Positions 24,990 to 33,449 of a stretch of 57,059 nucleotides of DNA are shown piece after piece (the stretch's first letter is position 1; each line of letters starts with the position of its first letter). Under the pieces are notes generated by a model, which saw nothing but the letters and a program-made list of their open reading frames with translations, ran no database searches and was not told the origin of the DNA. The stretch lies in assembly GCA_036004685.1 (NCBI GenBank), contig DASYRE010000009.1, forward strand, positions 1 to 57,059, given 5' to 3'. Origin of the DNA: Candidatus Polarisedimenticolia bacterium (GTDB taxonomy: Bacteria; Acidobacteriota; Polarisedimenticolia; Gp22-AA2; AA152). Made by a program: the position numbers and the translations under genes.

Positions 24990-25018
24990 TTGGCTCACCC
25001 CCGCCCCGCTCCTAGGAT
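24990..25018 (+). promoter_or_regulatory. candidate promoter for the YciF-like gene
   Basis: TTGGCT (24990-24995), a 17-bp spacer and TAGGAT (25013-25018). The predicted leader to ATG 25084 is about 60 nt. Each hexamer matches only 4 of 6. Confidence 0.4.
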
Positions 25019-25083
25019 GGAAATGTCGCCGGGTTCGAGGCGCAACGCCGGCGCCAATCCATCAACCCCCCTGGAGGTTCGCC

Positions 25084-25617
25084 ATGGAACTCGCTACTCT
25101 TGAAGCTCTGTATGTCGAGCAGCTCAAGGACCTTTACAGCGCCGAGAAGCAGATTCTCAAGGCGCTCCCCAAGATGATCAAGGCCGCCGGTCACCAGAAG
25201 CTGAAGGAGGCTTTCTCGGCGCACGAGCGGCAGACGCAAACCCACGTGGAGCGGCTGGAGCAGATTTTCAAGGGCCTGGAAGTGAGCCCGAAAGGCAAGA
25301 AGTGCGTCGGCATGGAGGGCCTCCTGAAGGAGGGCGCCGAGCTGATCCAGGAGGATCCCGAGCCCGGCGTGCTCGACGCCGGATTGATCTCGGCCGCCCA
25401 GCACGTCGAGCACTACGAGATGGCCGGTTACGGAACGGTCCGGACCTGGGCCAGACTGCTCACGTTCGAAGATCAGGCCGAGCTGCTCCAGCAGACTCTC
25501 GACGAGGAAGGCGACACCGACAAGATCCTCACCGAGTTGGCGGAGACGTCGGTCAATGTCGATGCCGACCTGCAGCCTCAAATGACGGCGCGGACGGCCG
25601 AGCGGCACCGGATGTAG
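25084..25617 (+). CDS. YciE/YciF-type ferritin-like protein (DUF892)
   Basis: A 177-residue ferritin-like four-helix-bundle protein of the DUF892 family, associated with stress responses. The N-terminus LEALYVEQLKDLYSAEKQILKALPKMIKAA is diagnostic. Carboxylate and His metal ligands occur in AHERQTQTHVERLEQIF and SAAQHVEHYEMAGYGTVRTWA. LLQQTLDEEGDTDKILTELAE follows. The start ATG 25084 has GGAGG 8 nt upstream; the frame continues further upstream but only as antisense-like sequence. Own promoter with repeats upstream. Confidence 0.93.
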   Translation: MELATLEALYVEQLKDLYSAEKQILKALPKMIKAAGHQKLKEAFSAHERQTQTHVERLEQIFKGLEVSPKGKKCVGMEGLLKEGAELIQEDPEPGVLDAGLISAAQHVEHYEMAGYGTVRTWARLLTFEDQAELLQQTLDEEGDTDKILTELAETSVNVDADLQPQMTARTAERHRM

Positions 25618-25677
25618 CGGCGCGGGTCGGGGATTTTCCGCCGGCAATCCAGGAGATTCCTGATTTTCAGCCGGCAG

Positions 25678-25709
25678 ACCGGGTTCATATCATGAAAGGT
25701 GAACCCGGT
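25678..25709 (+). other. perfect hairpin between yciF-like and CelD-like genes
   Basis: ACCGGGTTCA (25678-25687) and its exact complement TGAACCCGGT (25700-25709) frame a 12-nt loop. No T-tract follows, so it is not a classical terminator. It lies 38 bp before ATG 25748 and could be an operator or a leader structure. Confidence 0.5.
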
Positions 25710-25747
25710 GCCGGGGGACCCGGCCCGATCATTTCCGAGGACGCCCG

Positions 25748-26953
25748 ATGGCGCAGGCCACGAGGATGCCCGACTCGAGCATCGCCGGCGCTCGCGACGC
25801 GGTCCGGAGCGTCGCGCCAGGGGCCCAGTTGCGCGTGAGCCTGGTGACGGAGCCTTCGGCCTTCCTCCGCCTGAAGAAGGAGTGGAACGCTCTGGCGGAA
25901 TCGACCCACGACGAGCCCTTCCATCGCCATGAATACGTGCGAAGCTGGATCGAGAGCTTCGCCCCCGGCGCGTCCCTCCGGATTCTCACGGGCCGGGACG
26001 AGCGGGATCGGCTGGTCGCGCTGCTCCCCCTGATCGAGCGGCGCTCCCGGCTCCTCGGCCTGGGCGTGCGCGAATGGTCCTCCCCGACGAACGTGCATTC
26101 CTTCCGTTTCGACTTTCTGGCTCTGGATCCCGCCGCGGCGGCGCCGTTTTTTCTCGCCCGGCTGGCCGCCCAGAGAGAATGGGACTTGCTCCGGCTCGCC
26201 GACGTCCCTCCCCAGGGGAGCGCCTGGCATCTCTATGACGCGGCCTGCGGGGCCGGCTGGCCGGCCGGGATCTATCCGGCGCAGAAGAGTCCCTACCTTC
26301 CGCTCCCCGCCTCGTTCGACGATCTGGCCGGCCTGTGGAGCTCGAAATTCCGCTCCAATCTCCGGCGCCGCCGCCGGCTCCTCGAGCGCCGCGGCCGCGT
26401 CGAGGTGGAGCGCGTCGGGGCCGGCCCGGGGCTCGCGAAGATCCTCGACGCGTGCTTCCGGCTGGAAGGGCGCGGCTGGAAGGGAAAGCACGGCGACAGC
26501 GCGCAACGCGACCCGCGGATCGGCAGCTTCTACCGTTCCCTCGCCGAGCGCAGCGGCGGCTCTTTCTCCTTGTCCCTGCTGAAGCTCGACGGCAAGTTGA
26601 TCGCCTTTCATTACGGCCTGACGCGCCGCCGCGTCTACTCCCTCCTCCTCACGAGCTATGACGAGTCCTTCCGGGAGTGCAGCCCCGGGCACCTCCTGGT
26701 GGAGGAGGTCTTGCGCGACTGCCTCGCGGAGGGCGTCCGGGAGTTCGATTTCCTCGGCTGCGATCTCGAATGGAAGCGGGCCTGGACCGAGAGCTCGCGC
26801 TCCCACAGCTGGCTATTCATGTTCCGGAACGATTCCTGGGGACGCGCCCTGAGAGGGGCGAAGTTCACCTGGGCTCCCGCGGCCCGCCGGATGATCGGGT
26901 CGTTCTTCCATAGGGGCCCGCTCCTCGGCTCCGCCAGCGAAGGAGGATCCTGA
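25748..26953 (+). CDS. CelD-like GNAT acetyltransferase (copy 1)
   Basis: A 401-residue protein of the BcsL/CelD-like acyltransferase family (GNAT fold related to FemAB). It is usually found with surface polysaccharide biosynthesis. Landmarks are EWNALAESTHDEPFHRHEYVRSWIESFAPGA, LRILTGRDERDRLVALLPL, FRSNLRRRRRLLERRG, GRGWKGKHGDSAQRD and the acceptor-half LKLDGKLIAFHYGL...GHLLVEEVLRDCLAEGVREFDFLGCDLEWKRAW in segments. It is followed after 3 bp by a paralogue with the same motif order. Acceptor and acyl donor are not deducible. Confidence 0.85.
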   Translation: MAQATRMPDSSIAGARDAVRSVAPGAQLRVSLVTEPSAFLRLKKEWNALAESTHDEPFHRHEYVRSWIESFAPGASLRILTGRDERDRLVALLPLIERRSRLLGLGVREWSSPTNVHSFRFDFLALDPAAAAPFFLARLAAQREWDLLRLADVPPQGSAWHLYDAACGAGWPAGIYPAQKSPYLPLPASFDDLAGLWSSKFRSNLRRRRRLLERRGRVEVERVGAGPGLAKILDACFRLEGRGWKGKHGDSAQRDPRIGSFYRSLAERSGGSFSLSLLKLDGKLIAFHYGLTRRRVYSLLLTSYDESFRECSPGHLLVEEVLRDCLAEGVREFDFLGCDLEWKRAWTESSRSHSWLFMFRNDSWGRALRGAKFTWAPAARRMIGSFFHRGPLLGSASEGGS

Positions 26954-26956
26954 GCC

Positions 26957-28081
26957 ATGCGGGCGCACTCCGCGCATCCCTTGGCGGCGCTCGAGATCGG
27001 CGAGGTGAACGATCTGCCCGCCTTCAAGGAGCTGGAGCGCGAATGGAACGCGCTCGTCGAGGCGACCACCAACGAGTTCTTTCACCGCCACGAGTTCCTG
27101 CGAATCTGGATGGAGAGTTTCGCGAAGGATGCGCGGCTCCGGATCCTCACGGGACGCGACGCGGCGGGGCGGCTCACCGCCGCGCTCCCCCTGATGCAGC
27201 GCTACGGATCGCTCCACGGACTTCCGGTTCGCGAGCTGGTCGCGACCGCGAACAGCCATTCCTGCCGGTGGGATCTCCTCGCCGAAGCGGGAGCGGCGGC
27301 GGGCAAGCTGTTCTTCGATTACCTCGGCAACGACGGCAGCTGGGACGTCCTGAAGCTGATCGACGTCCCGGAGGACGGGCAGGCGCATCACCTGGTCCGC
27401 GCCGCCCGGAGGGCCGGCTTCCCGGCGGCCTCATGGGAATCGCAGCGCAGCCCCTATCTCGACCTGTCCCCCGAAGACGGCCGGCTGCCGAGGTGGGGAT
27501 CCGGCCAGCTTCAGTCGCTCGTGCGCCGGCGGCGCCGGCAGCTCCTCGAGCAGGGGGAGCTTCGCCTGGAGCGCCTGACGACGGAGGGGATCAGAGAGGC
27601 TCTGAACGAGTTCTTCGAGATGGAGGGCCTCGGCTGGAAAGGGCGCCAAGGGACGGCGTGCGCCCAGGACGAGGACACCGCCCTGTTCTACACCCGGCTC
27701 GCCGAGGAGGCGTCCCGGTCGGGCCACCTCTCCTTCTTCCGTCTGAAGCTCGACGGCAGAACGATCGCCTTTCACTACGGATTGACCTACGCGGGGGCCT
27801 ACTTCCTGCCCAAGCTGGGGTACGACGAGGCGTTCGGGCGGTTCAGCCCGGGGCTCGTGCTGATCGACTCCGTCCTGCAGGATGCGCTGGCGCGCCGCCT
27901 GCGCCGCCTCGATTTCCTCGGCTCGGACGACGAGTGGAAGCTGCGCTGGAGCAGCGGGGTGCGGCGCCACGATTGGCTGTTCGTGTTCCGGGACAATGCC
28001 GTGGGGCGGCTGCTGAAGAAAGCGAAGTTCGACTGGCTGCCGCGCGTCAAGCGGCTCTGGGAGCTCCGGAGGCCGGAATGA
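26957..28081 (+). CDS. CelD-like GNAT acetyltransferase (copy 2)
   Basis: A 374-residue tandem paralogue of the preceding gene. It shares EWNALVEATTNEFFHRHEFLRIWMESF, LRILTGRDAAGRLTAALPL, VRRRRRQLLEQG, GLGWKGRQGTACAQDED and LKLDGRTIAFHYGLTY. GLVLIDSVLQDALARRLRRLDFLGSDDEWKLRW also matches, in pieces. The two copies are clearly related but well diverged, so the duplication is old or the two act on different acceptors. Its TGA overlaps the ATG of the aminotransferase-like gene (ATGA). Confidence 0.85.
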   Translation: MRAHSAHPLAALEIGEVNDLPAFKELEREWNALVEATTNEFFHRHEFLRIWMESFAKDARLRILTGRDAAGRLTAALPLMQRYGSLHGLPVRELVATANSHSCRWDLLAEAGAAAGKLFFDYLGNDGSWDVLKLIDVPEDGQAHHLVRAARRAGFPAASWESQRSPYLDLSPEDGRLPRWGSGQLQSLVRRRRRQLLEQGELRLERLTTEGIREALNEFFEMEGLGWKGRQGTACAQDEDTALFYTRLAEEASRSGHLSFFRLKLDGRTIAFHYGLTYAGAYFLPKLGYDEAFGRFSPGLVLIDSVLQDALARRLRRLDFLGSDDEWKLRWSSGVRRHDWLFVFRDNAVGRLLKKAKFDWLPRVKRLWELRRPE

Positions 28082-29307
28082 GGGGACCCGATCTTTTCGT
28101 CCCGGCGTTCACCACGCTCTCGCCCGGCATGCTGCTCCGCCGCCCGCGCCGGCGGCCGCCGCACCCCTTCTCTTCCTCCTCGGTCCGCTATTTCTATTTC
28201 GCGCGCAACGCGCTCTGGCGCCTCGTCAAGATCCTCCGCCTGGAGGGCCGGGAGGTGCTCCTCCCCGCCTATCATCATGGCGTGGAGGTGGAGGCCCTGC
28301 TCGACGCCGGCGCCCGGGTGAGCTTCTACCGGATCGGGCGTCGCATGGAAGTCGACCTCGACGACGTGGAGCGGCGGATCCGGCCCGCCACGCGGGCCCT
28401 GCACCTGACCCACTTCGCGGGCTTCCCGGGGCCCGCCCGTGAGATGAAGGAGATGGCGCGCCGGCGCGGCCTTTACCTGATCGAGGACTGCGCCCACGCA
28501 TTGCTGACGCTGGACGCCGGCGAGCCGCTGGGCCGCACGGGAGACGCGGCAATCTTCTGCCTCTACAAAGGGCTCCCCGTGCCGAACGGCGGGGCGCTGG
28601 TGATCAACAATGCGGAGCTCCCGAACGTCCCCGAGCCGCGTCCGGCGCCTCTCGCTTCGACCTTCAGCCTCATGGCTTCCTCGCTCCTGAGGCGCCTGGC
28701 CCTGCGGGGCGGTAGGCCCGGGCGCGCGGCGCGGCGGCTCGCCCTGCGGCTCGGGAAAGGAACGCTCCGGGCCTCCGGCGTGTCTCCGGTGCTCACCGGC
28801 AGCGAGCACTTCAGCCGGGACCACCTCGATCTTGGCATGAGCTCCGTCTCCCTGCGCATCGCCCTCTCCCAGGATTTCGATCGGATCCGCGCCGCCCAAC
28901 GGCGCAACTACCTTTGCTTGCTGGAGGGCCTGCGCGACGTCTCGGAGCCGCTGTTCCCCCGCCTCACCCCGGGAGTGTCCCCCTTCTTCTATCCCTTCGT
29001 CGTCGAAGACAACCGACTCGCCGCGCGCCAGCTCAACGCCATGGGGATCGAGGCGGTGGACTTCTGGCGGGGATCGCACCCCCTGTGCGATCTCACCGAG
29101 TTTCCCGAGGTGGCGCATCTGCGGCGCAGCATCCTCGAAATCCCCTGTCACCAGGACATTCCGATTTCCATCTTGCGCCGGGTCGTGACGATTCTCCGCG
29201 ACACGGCCGGCGACGGCCGCGGGGCCGCGGCGACCTCCTGGCCGGCCGCCGAGCCGGGTCCCGATCTCTCCGCGGCCGACGTGCCGCCCGCAGAGAGCGG
29301 AGCCTGA
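28078..29307 (+). CDS. DegT/DnrJ/EryC1-like PLP aminotransferase
   Basis: A 409-residue fold-type I PLP enzyme resembling sugar aminotransferases (DegT family). Visible are LLPAYHHGVEVEALLDAGA, the PLP-nitrogen Asp in LIEDCAHALL (about residue 137) and the candidate Schiff-base Lys in LYKGLPVPNGGAL (about residue 164). HPLCDLTEFPEVAHLRRSILEIPCHQDI, late in the protein, is a DegT-like C-terminal signature. The family usually has a His-Lys pair; here it is Tyr-Lys. ATG 28078 overlaps the preceding stop. With the two CelD-like genes it may amino- and acylate a nucleotide sugar or glycan; this is inference. Confidence 0.82.
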   Translation: MRGPDLFVPAFTTLSPGMLLRRPRRRPPHPFSSSSVRYFYFARNALWRLVKILRLEGREVLLPAYHHGVEVEALLDAGARVSFYRIGRRMEVDLDDVERRIRPATRALHLTHFAGFPGPAREMKEMARRRGLYLIEDCAHALLTLDAGEPLGRTGDAAIFCLYKGLPVPNGGALVINNAELPNVPEPRPAPLASTFSLMASSLLRRLALRGGRPGRAARRLALRLGKGTLRASGVSPVLTGSEHFSRDHLDLGMSSVSLRIALSQDFDRIRAAQRRNYLCLLEGLRDVSEPLFPRLTPGVSPFFYPFVVEDNRLAARQLNAMGIEAVDFWRGSHPLCDLTEFPEVAHLRRSILEIPCHQDIPISILRRVVTILRDTAGDGRGAAATSWPAAEPGPDLSAADVPPAESGA

Positions 29308-29332
29308 GAGGGCTTTCCGGATTGTCGGGGAA

Positions 29333-30136
29333 TCAGGTGCCGTTGTTGCGCAGGAGCTTCACGACCGCCCCCTCGAAGCTTCCCGCCTCGGGAGGGCCGT
29401 TGAGTCGTCCGACTTCCCGTCCATCCTGAACGAGCAGGATCGTCGGCACGCCCTGGATTCCTTTGGCGCGGGCGGCTGGGTCGCTCGGGATGTTCATCGG
29501 CAGGGCGACGAAGTGGGTTTCGAGCGAGGCGTTCGCGGCCGACTGGATCGCCTTGATCAGGCGCGGGACCCAGGCTTCGCAGTGGCTGCACCAGCTTCCG
29601 AAATAGATCTGGATGTCGGTCTTCTTCGAATACTTGCTCAGGAACGCCACCGCCTCCGCGTCGGGTTTGTACCCTTTGATGCGACTCTCGTAGTCAGGGT
29701 CGAACTCGATGATCTCCTCCAGCGTCCGCGGTCCCACCAGCGGCGCCCGCGGGCTGAGGCGCACCTTGCGCCCCTCCGCCTGGAACAGGATCTGCCCCGC
29801 GTTGACTTGATAGCTGCAGATTGGATCCGACGGAGCTCCCTTCAGGCTCACGTTTCCCTCCGCGTCCCGGATGACGTTCTGGGGAGGGATGTAGCGGACC
29901 GTCTGATCGGAGGTCATGACGAAGACCGGTCCCTTGAGCGCGCACTTCATGATGAGCAGACCGCCTCGCCCCACCAGATAGGTTTCCGGGGCGCGGACCT
30001 CGGCGCCGTCCACCTCGACACGGAACGTCGACGTCGGGGCGAGCGGAATGGGCTCGGTCGGCGGGATGGGCATCGCCCCGGCCGGGAAAGCCCAGGCGGA
30101 GGCCAATACGAGCGAAATGAGGGCGAATCGGAGCAT
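29333..30136 (-). CDS. periplasmic thioredoxin-fold protein
   Basis: A 267-residue exported protein. A signal peptide (1-21, ending AGA) is followed by a domain of about 120 residues that I do not recognise (VEVDGAEVRAPETYLVGRGG; TVRYIPPQNVIRD). The C-terminal thioredoxin domain has FGSWCSHCEAWVP (active-site Cys pair near residue 182) and cis-Pro QGVPTILLV. WCSHC is an unusual dithiol. Its ATG overlaps the stop of the MauE-like gene by 1 bp (TGATG), so the pair probably forms a disulfide relay across the membrane. Confidence 0.83.
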   Translation of the reverse strand: MLRFALISLVLASAWAFPAGAMPIPPTEPIPLAPTSTFRVEVDGAEVRAPETYLVGRGGLLIMKCALKGPVFVMTSDQTVRYIPPQNVIRDAEGNVSLKGAPSDPICSYQVNAGQILFQAEGRKVRLSPRAPLVGPRTLEEIIEFDPDYESRIKGYKPDAEAVAFLSKYSKKTDIQIYFGSWCSHCEAWVPRLIKAIQSAANASLETHFVALPMNIPSDPAARAKGIQGVPTILLVQDGREVGRLNGPPEAGSFEGAVVKLLRNNGT

Positions 30137-31008
30137 CAGCGCAACTCCTCGATCTTCGGCGGGCTCCCTTCCCAGATGCCCGCGACCCTTCCCTCCCGGA
30201 TTCGGAAGAACCGCGGCAGCTTGCGGAAGAGACGCTTCAGCTCCGGGCGGGGAACCGCGACCACATCGAAGCCTGGACTGTAATTAAAGCAGAAAATGAT
30301 CTTCTCATCCACTTCGCCCCCGTAGAAGGCGATCACGCTCACCCCGGCGCCCGACAGCGCGTTGAGGGCGCTCACGATCTTGCGGGACTCCGTGGAATCC
30401 AGATCCAGAAGGGCGGCCAGGTGGTCCCCCGTGCTCAAGTCGACCGGGGAGACCCGCAACGGCAGTTTCTCGATCCCCTGCCCGATCCTCAGGTCGGTGA
30501 CGAGAGGATCGAGCGGCAGGGCGTAGGCGGTCAGCGACAGGAGGACGGCCGCCGCGAGGGCGGTAAGGACCGGGACGATCCGCCATCGCGGCCCCGCCGC
30601 CCGCGGGGGAGCCAGAAAGAAGGCGGCGATTCCCAGGCCGAGAAAGACCGAGTCTTCGACCAGGACCTGGCCGGGGGTCCGCGAAGCGAGGGACCCGAAG
30701 CATCCACACCCCTCCACCTTCCCCTGGGACCAGGCGTAGGCGGTCGCCGCCATGAAGATGGCCATGAGAATCGATCCGGCCGCGGCCGCCCATCGGGTGC
30801 GGTATCCGGCGAGGAGCGCCGCGCCGAGGACCACCTCCAGGGGAATAAGCAGGTAGGCCAGTGTGGCGGCCGCCTTGCCGGTGAGGATGCCGTAGGTTCC
30901 GACCTGCCGCACGAACTCGGCGGGATCGGCCCCCTTGAGGAGCCCGGCCGAGAGGAGCACCAAGCCGAGCCCCCAGGCCGGGATCTTCCGCGCCAGGCGG
31001 GTCAGCAT
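30136..31008 (-). CDS. MauE/DoxX-like membrane protein with C-terminal thioredoxin-like extension
   Basis: A 290-residue inner-membrane protein. The first 165 residues form about five helices of the MauE/DoxX type (GLVLLSAGLLKGADPAEFV; EVVLGAALLAGY), including the characteristic EGCGCFGSL, whose Cys pair is probably redox-active. The last 110 residues are soluble and thioredoxin-like in pattern (LLDLDSTESRKIVSALNALS; VSVIAFYGGEVDEK; RIREGRVAGIWEG) but lack a CxxC. MauE proteins work with a thioredoxin-like MauD; here the next gene supplies a secreted thioredoxin. The gene start overlaps the end of the glycine oxidase gene by 7 bp. Confidence 0.8.
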   Translation of the reverse strand: MLTRLARKIPAWGLGLVLLSAGLLKGADPAEFVRQVGTYGILTGKAAATLAYLLIPLEVVLGAALLAGYRTRWAAAAGSILMAIFMAATAYAWSQGKVEGCGCFGSLASRTPGQVLVEDSVFLGLGIAAFFLAPPRAAGPRWRIVPVLTALAAAVLLSLTAYALPLDPLVTDLRIGQGIEKLPLRVSPVDLSTGDHLAALLDLDSTESRKIVSALNALSGAGVSVIAFYGGEVDEKIIFCFNYSPGFDVVAVPRPELKRLFRKLPRFFRIREGRVAGIWEGSPPKIEELR

Positions 31009-32141
31009 CGTTCGGGAAGGACGCCGGGCGAAGGCGGGCGCCGCCGCGGCGAGAAGGGGTCGAGCGGCCGGCCCGCCGCCCCCCGGAGGATCAGATCCGT
31101 CACCAGGGCCGCGGTGATCGGAGCCAGGAGGATTCCGTTGCGGTAATGTCCCGTCGCGGCGACGAGTCCCGCGCCCACCCTTCCAAGCACCGGCAAGCCG
31201 TCGGCGGCCGCCGGCCTGAGGCCCGACCAGGCGGTCGCGAAGCTCGCGGCCGAAAGCGACGGGTCGATTGCGAGAGCCGCGGCGGTAAGCCGGAGCAGCG
31301 TTTTCGGCGTGACCTCTTTCTTGAAGCCGGCGTTCTCGGTCGTGCTCCCGACGAGGACGGTCCCGTCGCGCCGCGGAACCAGATAGGCGTGGCGGGTGAT
31401 CAGGACGTGCGCTCTCGGGGGGCGCGGCGCGTCGAAGACGATCATCTGCCCGCGGATGGGAACGATAGCGGGCGCCGTTTCGGGGAGCAAGCTCGACGAC
31501 CAGGCTCCCGAGGCGAGGACGACCTCGTCCGCCTCCAGGATCTCGCCGCCGGCGAGGACGACTCCGGTCACCTTGTCTCCGGCCCTTTGCAGTCCCGCAA
31601 CCGGCGCCCCTTCCCGGATCTCCGCGCCCCGCGCCCGCGCCGCCATCGCCACCCCCCGCGTCAGGGCACGGGGATCGACGCGCGCGCTTCCGGGGAAATA
31701 GAGGCCTCCCCGGATCGCCTGGCCGAGACCGGGCTCCAGACGCGCGAGATCGTCGGGCCCCACCTTCTCCACCGGCAGCCGGGCCTCTTCCTGCCAGGCG
31801 CGCTGCGCCTGCGAGGCTTGCTCGTCCTCGCGCGTGAGGTCCAGCAAGAGGCTGCCCGGGGTGTCCAGCTCGGGATCGATGCCGGTCTCCTTCCGGACCC
31901 GCTCCACGAACCCGGGAAAGAGGCGGAGCGACTCCATCCCGAGATCAAGCAGCGGGGAGGGGGCCTCCGCCTCGACTTGGGGGCAGAGGATACCCGCCGA
32001 AGCGGAGGAGGCCTGCGCTCCGATCCGGTCGCGCTCGACCAGGACGACCCGGCAGCCGCATCCCGACAGCTCCCGGGCGATGGAGCAGCCGACGATCCCG
32101 CCGCCGACGACGACGATCCTGGGCTTTCCTGCGTCCTGCAC
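31002..32141 (-). CDS. glycine oxidase ThiO-like FAD-dependent oxidoreductase
   Basis: A 379-residue member of the DAO family; ThiO oxidises glycine to iminoglycine with release of hydrogen peroxide, for thiazole synthesis. It shows RIVVVGGGIVGCSIARELSGCG (FAD site), GAQASSASAGILCPQ, VVLASGAWSSSLLP, TVLVGSTTENAGF, TAWSGLRPAAADGLPVLG and ATGHYRNGILLAP, a close ThiO pattern. Start chosen at GTG 32141 with GGAGG 4 nt upstream; a GTG at 32168 is possible. No thiamine genes are adjacent, so another small amino acid may be the substrate. Confidence 0.85.
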   Translation of the reverse strand: MQDAGKPRIVVVGGGIVGCSIARELSGCGCRVVLVERDRIGAQASSASAGILCPQVEAEAPSPLLDLGMESLRLFPGFVERVRKETGIDPELDTPGSLLLDLTREDEQASQAQRAWQEEARLPVEKVGPDDLARLEPGLGQAIRGGLYFPGSARVDPRALTRGVAMAARARGAEIREGAPVAGLQRAGDKVTGVVLAGGEILEADEVVLASGAWSSSLLPETAPAIVPIRGQMIVFDAPRPPRAHVLITRHAYLVPRRDGTVLVGSTTENAGFKKEVTPKTLLRLTAAALAIDPSLSAASFATAWSGLRPAAADGLPVLGRVGAGLVAATGHYRNGILLAPITAALVTDLILRGAAGRPLDPFSPRRRPPSPGVLPERC

Positions 32142-32207
32142 CGTCCCTCCGCATCGCGCGACGCGCACGAGCCTTCCCGGCTCCGGGTTTTCGGAGAAAT
32201 CCGTCTC

Positions 32208-32585
32208 TCAGCTCGTCCGGACGATGATTCGGGGAGGGGACGCCTCCATCATCGGATAGGGATCCCTTCCCGCCTCCATCTCTCGGAAGAGGGGAAGGAC
32301 CTGCGAGCGCAAGTGGTCCAGATCGACCCCGCCCCGTTCCGCGGGGAATTCCTGAAGGTAGCCCAGCGCCGTCCCCATCACCTTGCGGGCGCCGGGAAGG
32401 TTCCCCGATTCGAGGTGGTACAAGGCGACCGCAACCTGGATCAGCCCTTTCAGGAAGCGGTTCTCCTCCCCTTCCGTGCCGTACCAGGTCTTCTCCCATT
32501 CTTCGTGGGCCTCGAAATAGTCGCCGCGGTTGAAATGCTCCGCGCCCGGCAGGAGCATGGCGGGGCCGACGGGGGAATCGGACAC
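32208..32585 (-). CDS. DUF309 family protein
   Basis: A 125-residue helical protein with the DUF309 signature HFNRGDYFEAHEEWEKTWY, followed by EENRFLKGLIQVAVALYHLESGN. The His and Glu residues of EAHEEWE are the conserved features of this family, whose function is unknown. It sits 10 bp after the amidohydrolase gene and 67 bp before the ThiO-like gene in the same operon. Confidence 0.88.
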   Translation of the reverse strand: MSDSPVGPAMLLPGAEHFNRGDYFEAHEEWEKTWYGTEGEENRFLKGLIQVAVALYHLESGNLPGARKVMGTALGYLQEFPAERGGVDLDHLRSQVLPLFREMEAGRDPYPMMEASPPRIIVRTS

Positions 32586-32594
32586 GATCTCTCC

Positions 32595-33449
32595 TCAGGA
32601 ATACCGATACACCGCCAGCGCGTTCTCCCGGAGAATCCGGCGCCGCGCCTGCTCCGAAATCGGCAGCTGCCGGATCTCCTCGACGTTCCTCGAAATCGCG
32701 GGCACCGAGGGCCCGGGCCAGTCGGAGCCGAACAGAACCTTGCCCGAGATCTCTTCCAGCCGCGGGAACATCTTCAGCACCGAGCGGGGCGGAATCCCCG
32801 AAATGTCCATGAAGACGTTCGGGAAGCGCCTCAGGAGGAAGAACGCCGTATCGCCCCACAGCGGCCTGCCTCCGTGGGCCATCACGATCGTGAGCTTCGG
32901 GAAATCGACTGCCACGTCGTCGAGGTGGATCGGATCGCCGTAGAGGTTCCTGGCTCCCGGGAAGATCGACGTGCCGGTGTGGAACATCACCGGCAGCGAA
33001 TGCTCGGCGGCTTTTTCGTAGATCGTCGCGAGTCCCGGGAGATCTCCGTGGCGGTACGCGTTGGGATGGAAGAGCTGGTGGGGAGGATGAATCTTCAGCG
33101 CCCGGATTCCCATCTCCGCCAGGCGATCGACGTCCCCGGCCGGATCGGCCGTGAACCGCGGATGGACCGAGCCCATCGGCAGCAGCCGATCGGCGTGCCC
33201 CCGGCAATAGCCGGCGACGTAGGAGTTGACCTCGTCGGTGAACCCCATCAGATCGGGGCTCACGTAATTCACCAGGATCGCCTTTTCGATCCCTTCCCGG
33301 TCGAGATGCTCCAAAAAGCTTCCCGGGGATCGGGAATACTGCATGAGCGTCTCGAAGTCGGGGTGCCCCCGGCGCATCGTCGCGAGGACGTCCGGCTTCA
33401 TCTGCTCCCAGGGTTGGATGTGAAGGTGGGCGTCGACGACGCCGCTCAC
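32595..33449 (-). CDS. amidohydrolase-2 family protein (ACMSD-like TIM barrel)
   Basis: A 284-residue metal-dependent hydrolase or decarboxylase. It has the N-terminal VDAHLHI (metal HxH), GIRALKIHPPHQLFHPN, PVMFHTGTS (His), IVMAHGGRPLW (His) and LFGSDWPGPS (catalytic Asp), the full metal set of the amidohydrolase-2 group. Start GTG 33449 overlaps the stop of the TlpA-like gene as GTGA; the longer open frame upstream is antisense-like. Substrate unknown. Confidence 0.88.
   Translation of the reverse strand: MSGVVDAHLHIQPWEQMKPDVLATMRRGHPDFETLMQYSRSPGSFLEHLDREGIEKAILVNYVSPDLMGFTDEVNSYVAGYCRGHADRLLPMGSVHPRFTADPAGDVDRLAEMGIRALKIHPPHQLFHPNAYRHGDLPGLATIYEKAAEHSLPVMFHTGTSIFPGARNLYGDPIHLDDVAVDFPKLTIVMAHGGRPLWGDTAFFLLRRFPNVFMDISGIPPRSVLKMFPRLEEISGKVLFGSDWPGPSVPAISRNVEEIRQLPISEQARRRILRENALAVYRYS

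Noticed and set aside
27043-28077. Upstream extension of the DegT-like frame (apparent 754-residue fusion)
   Set aside because: This part overlaps the second CelD-like gene in another frame and is shadow sequence. ATG 28078 overlaps the CelD-like stop in the usual way.
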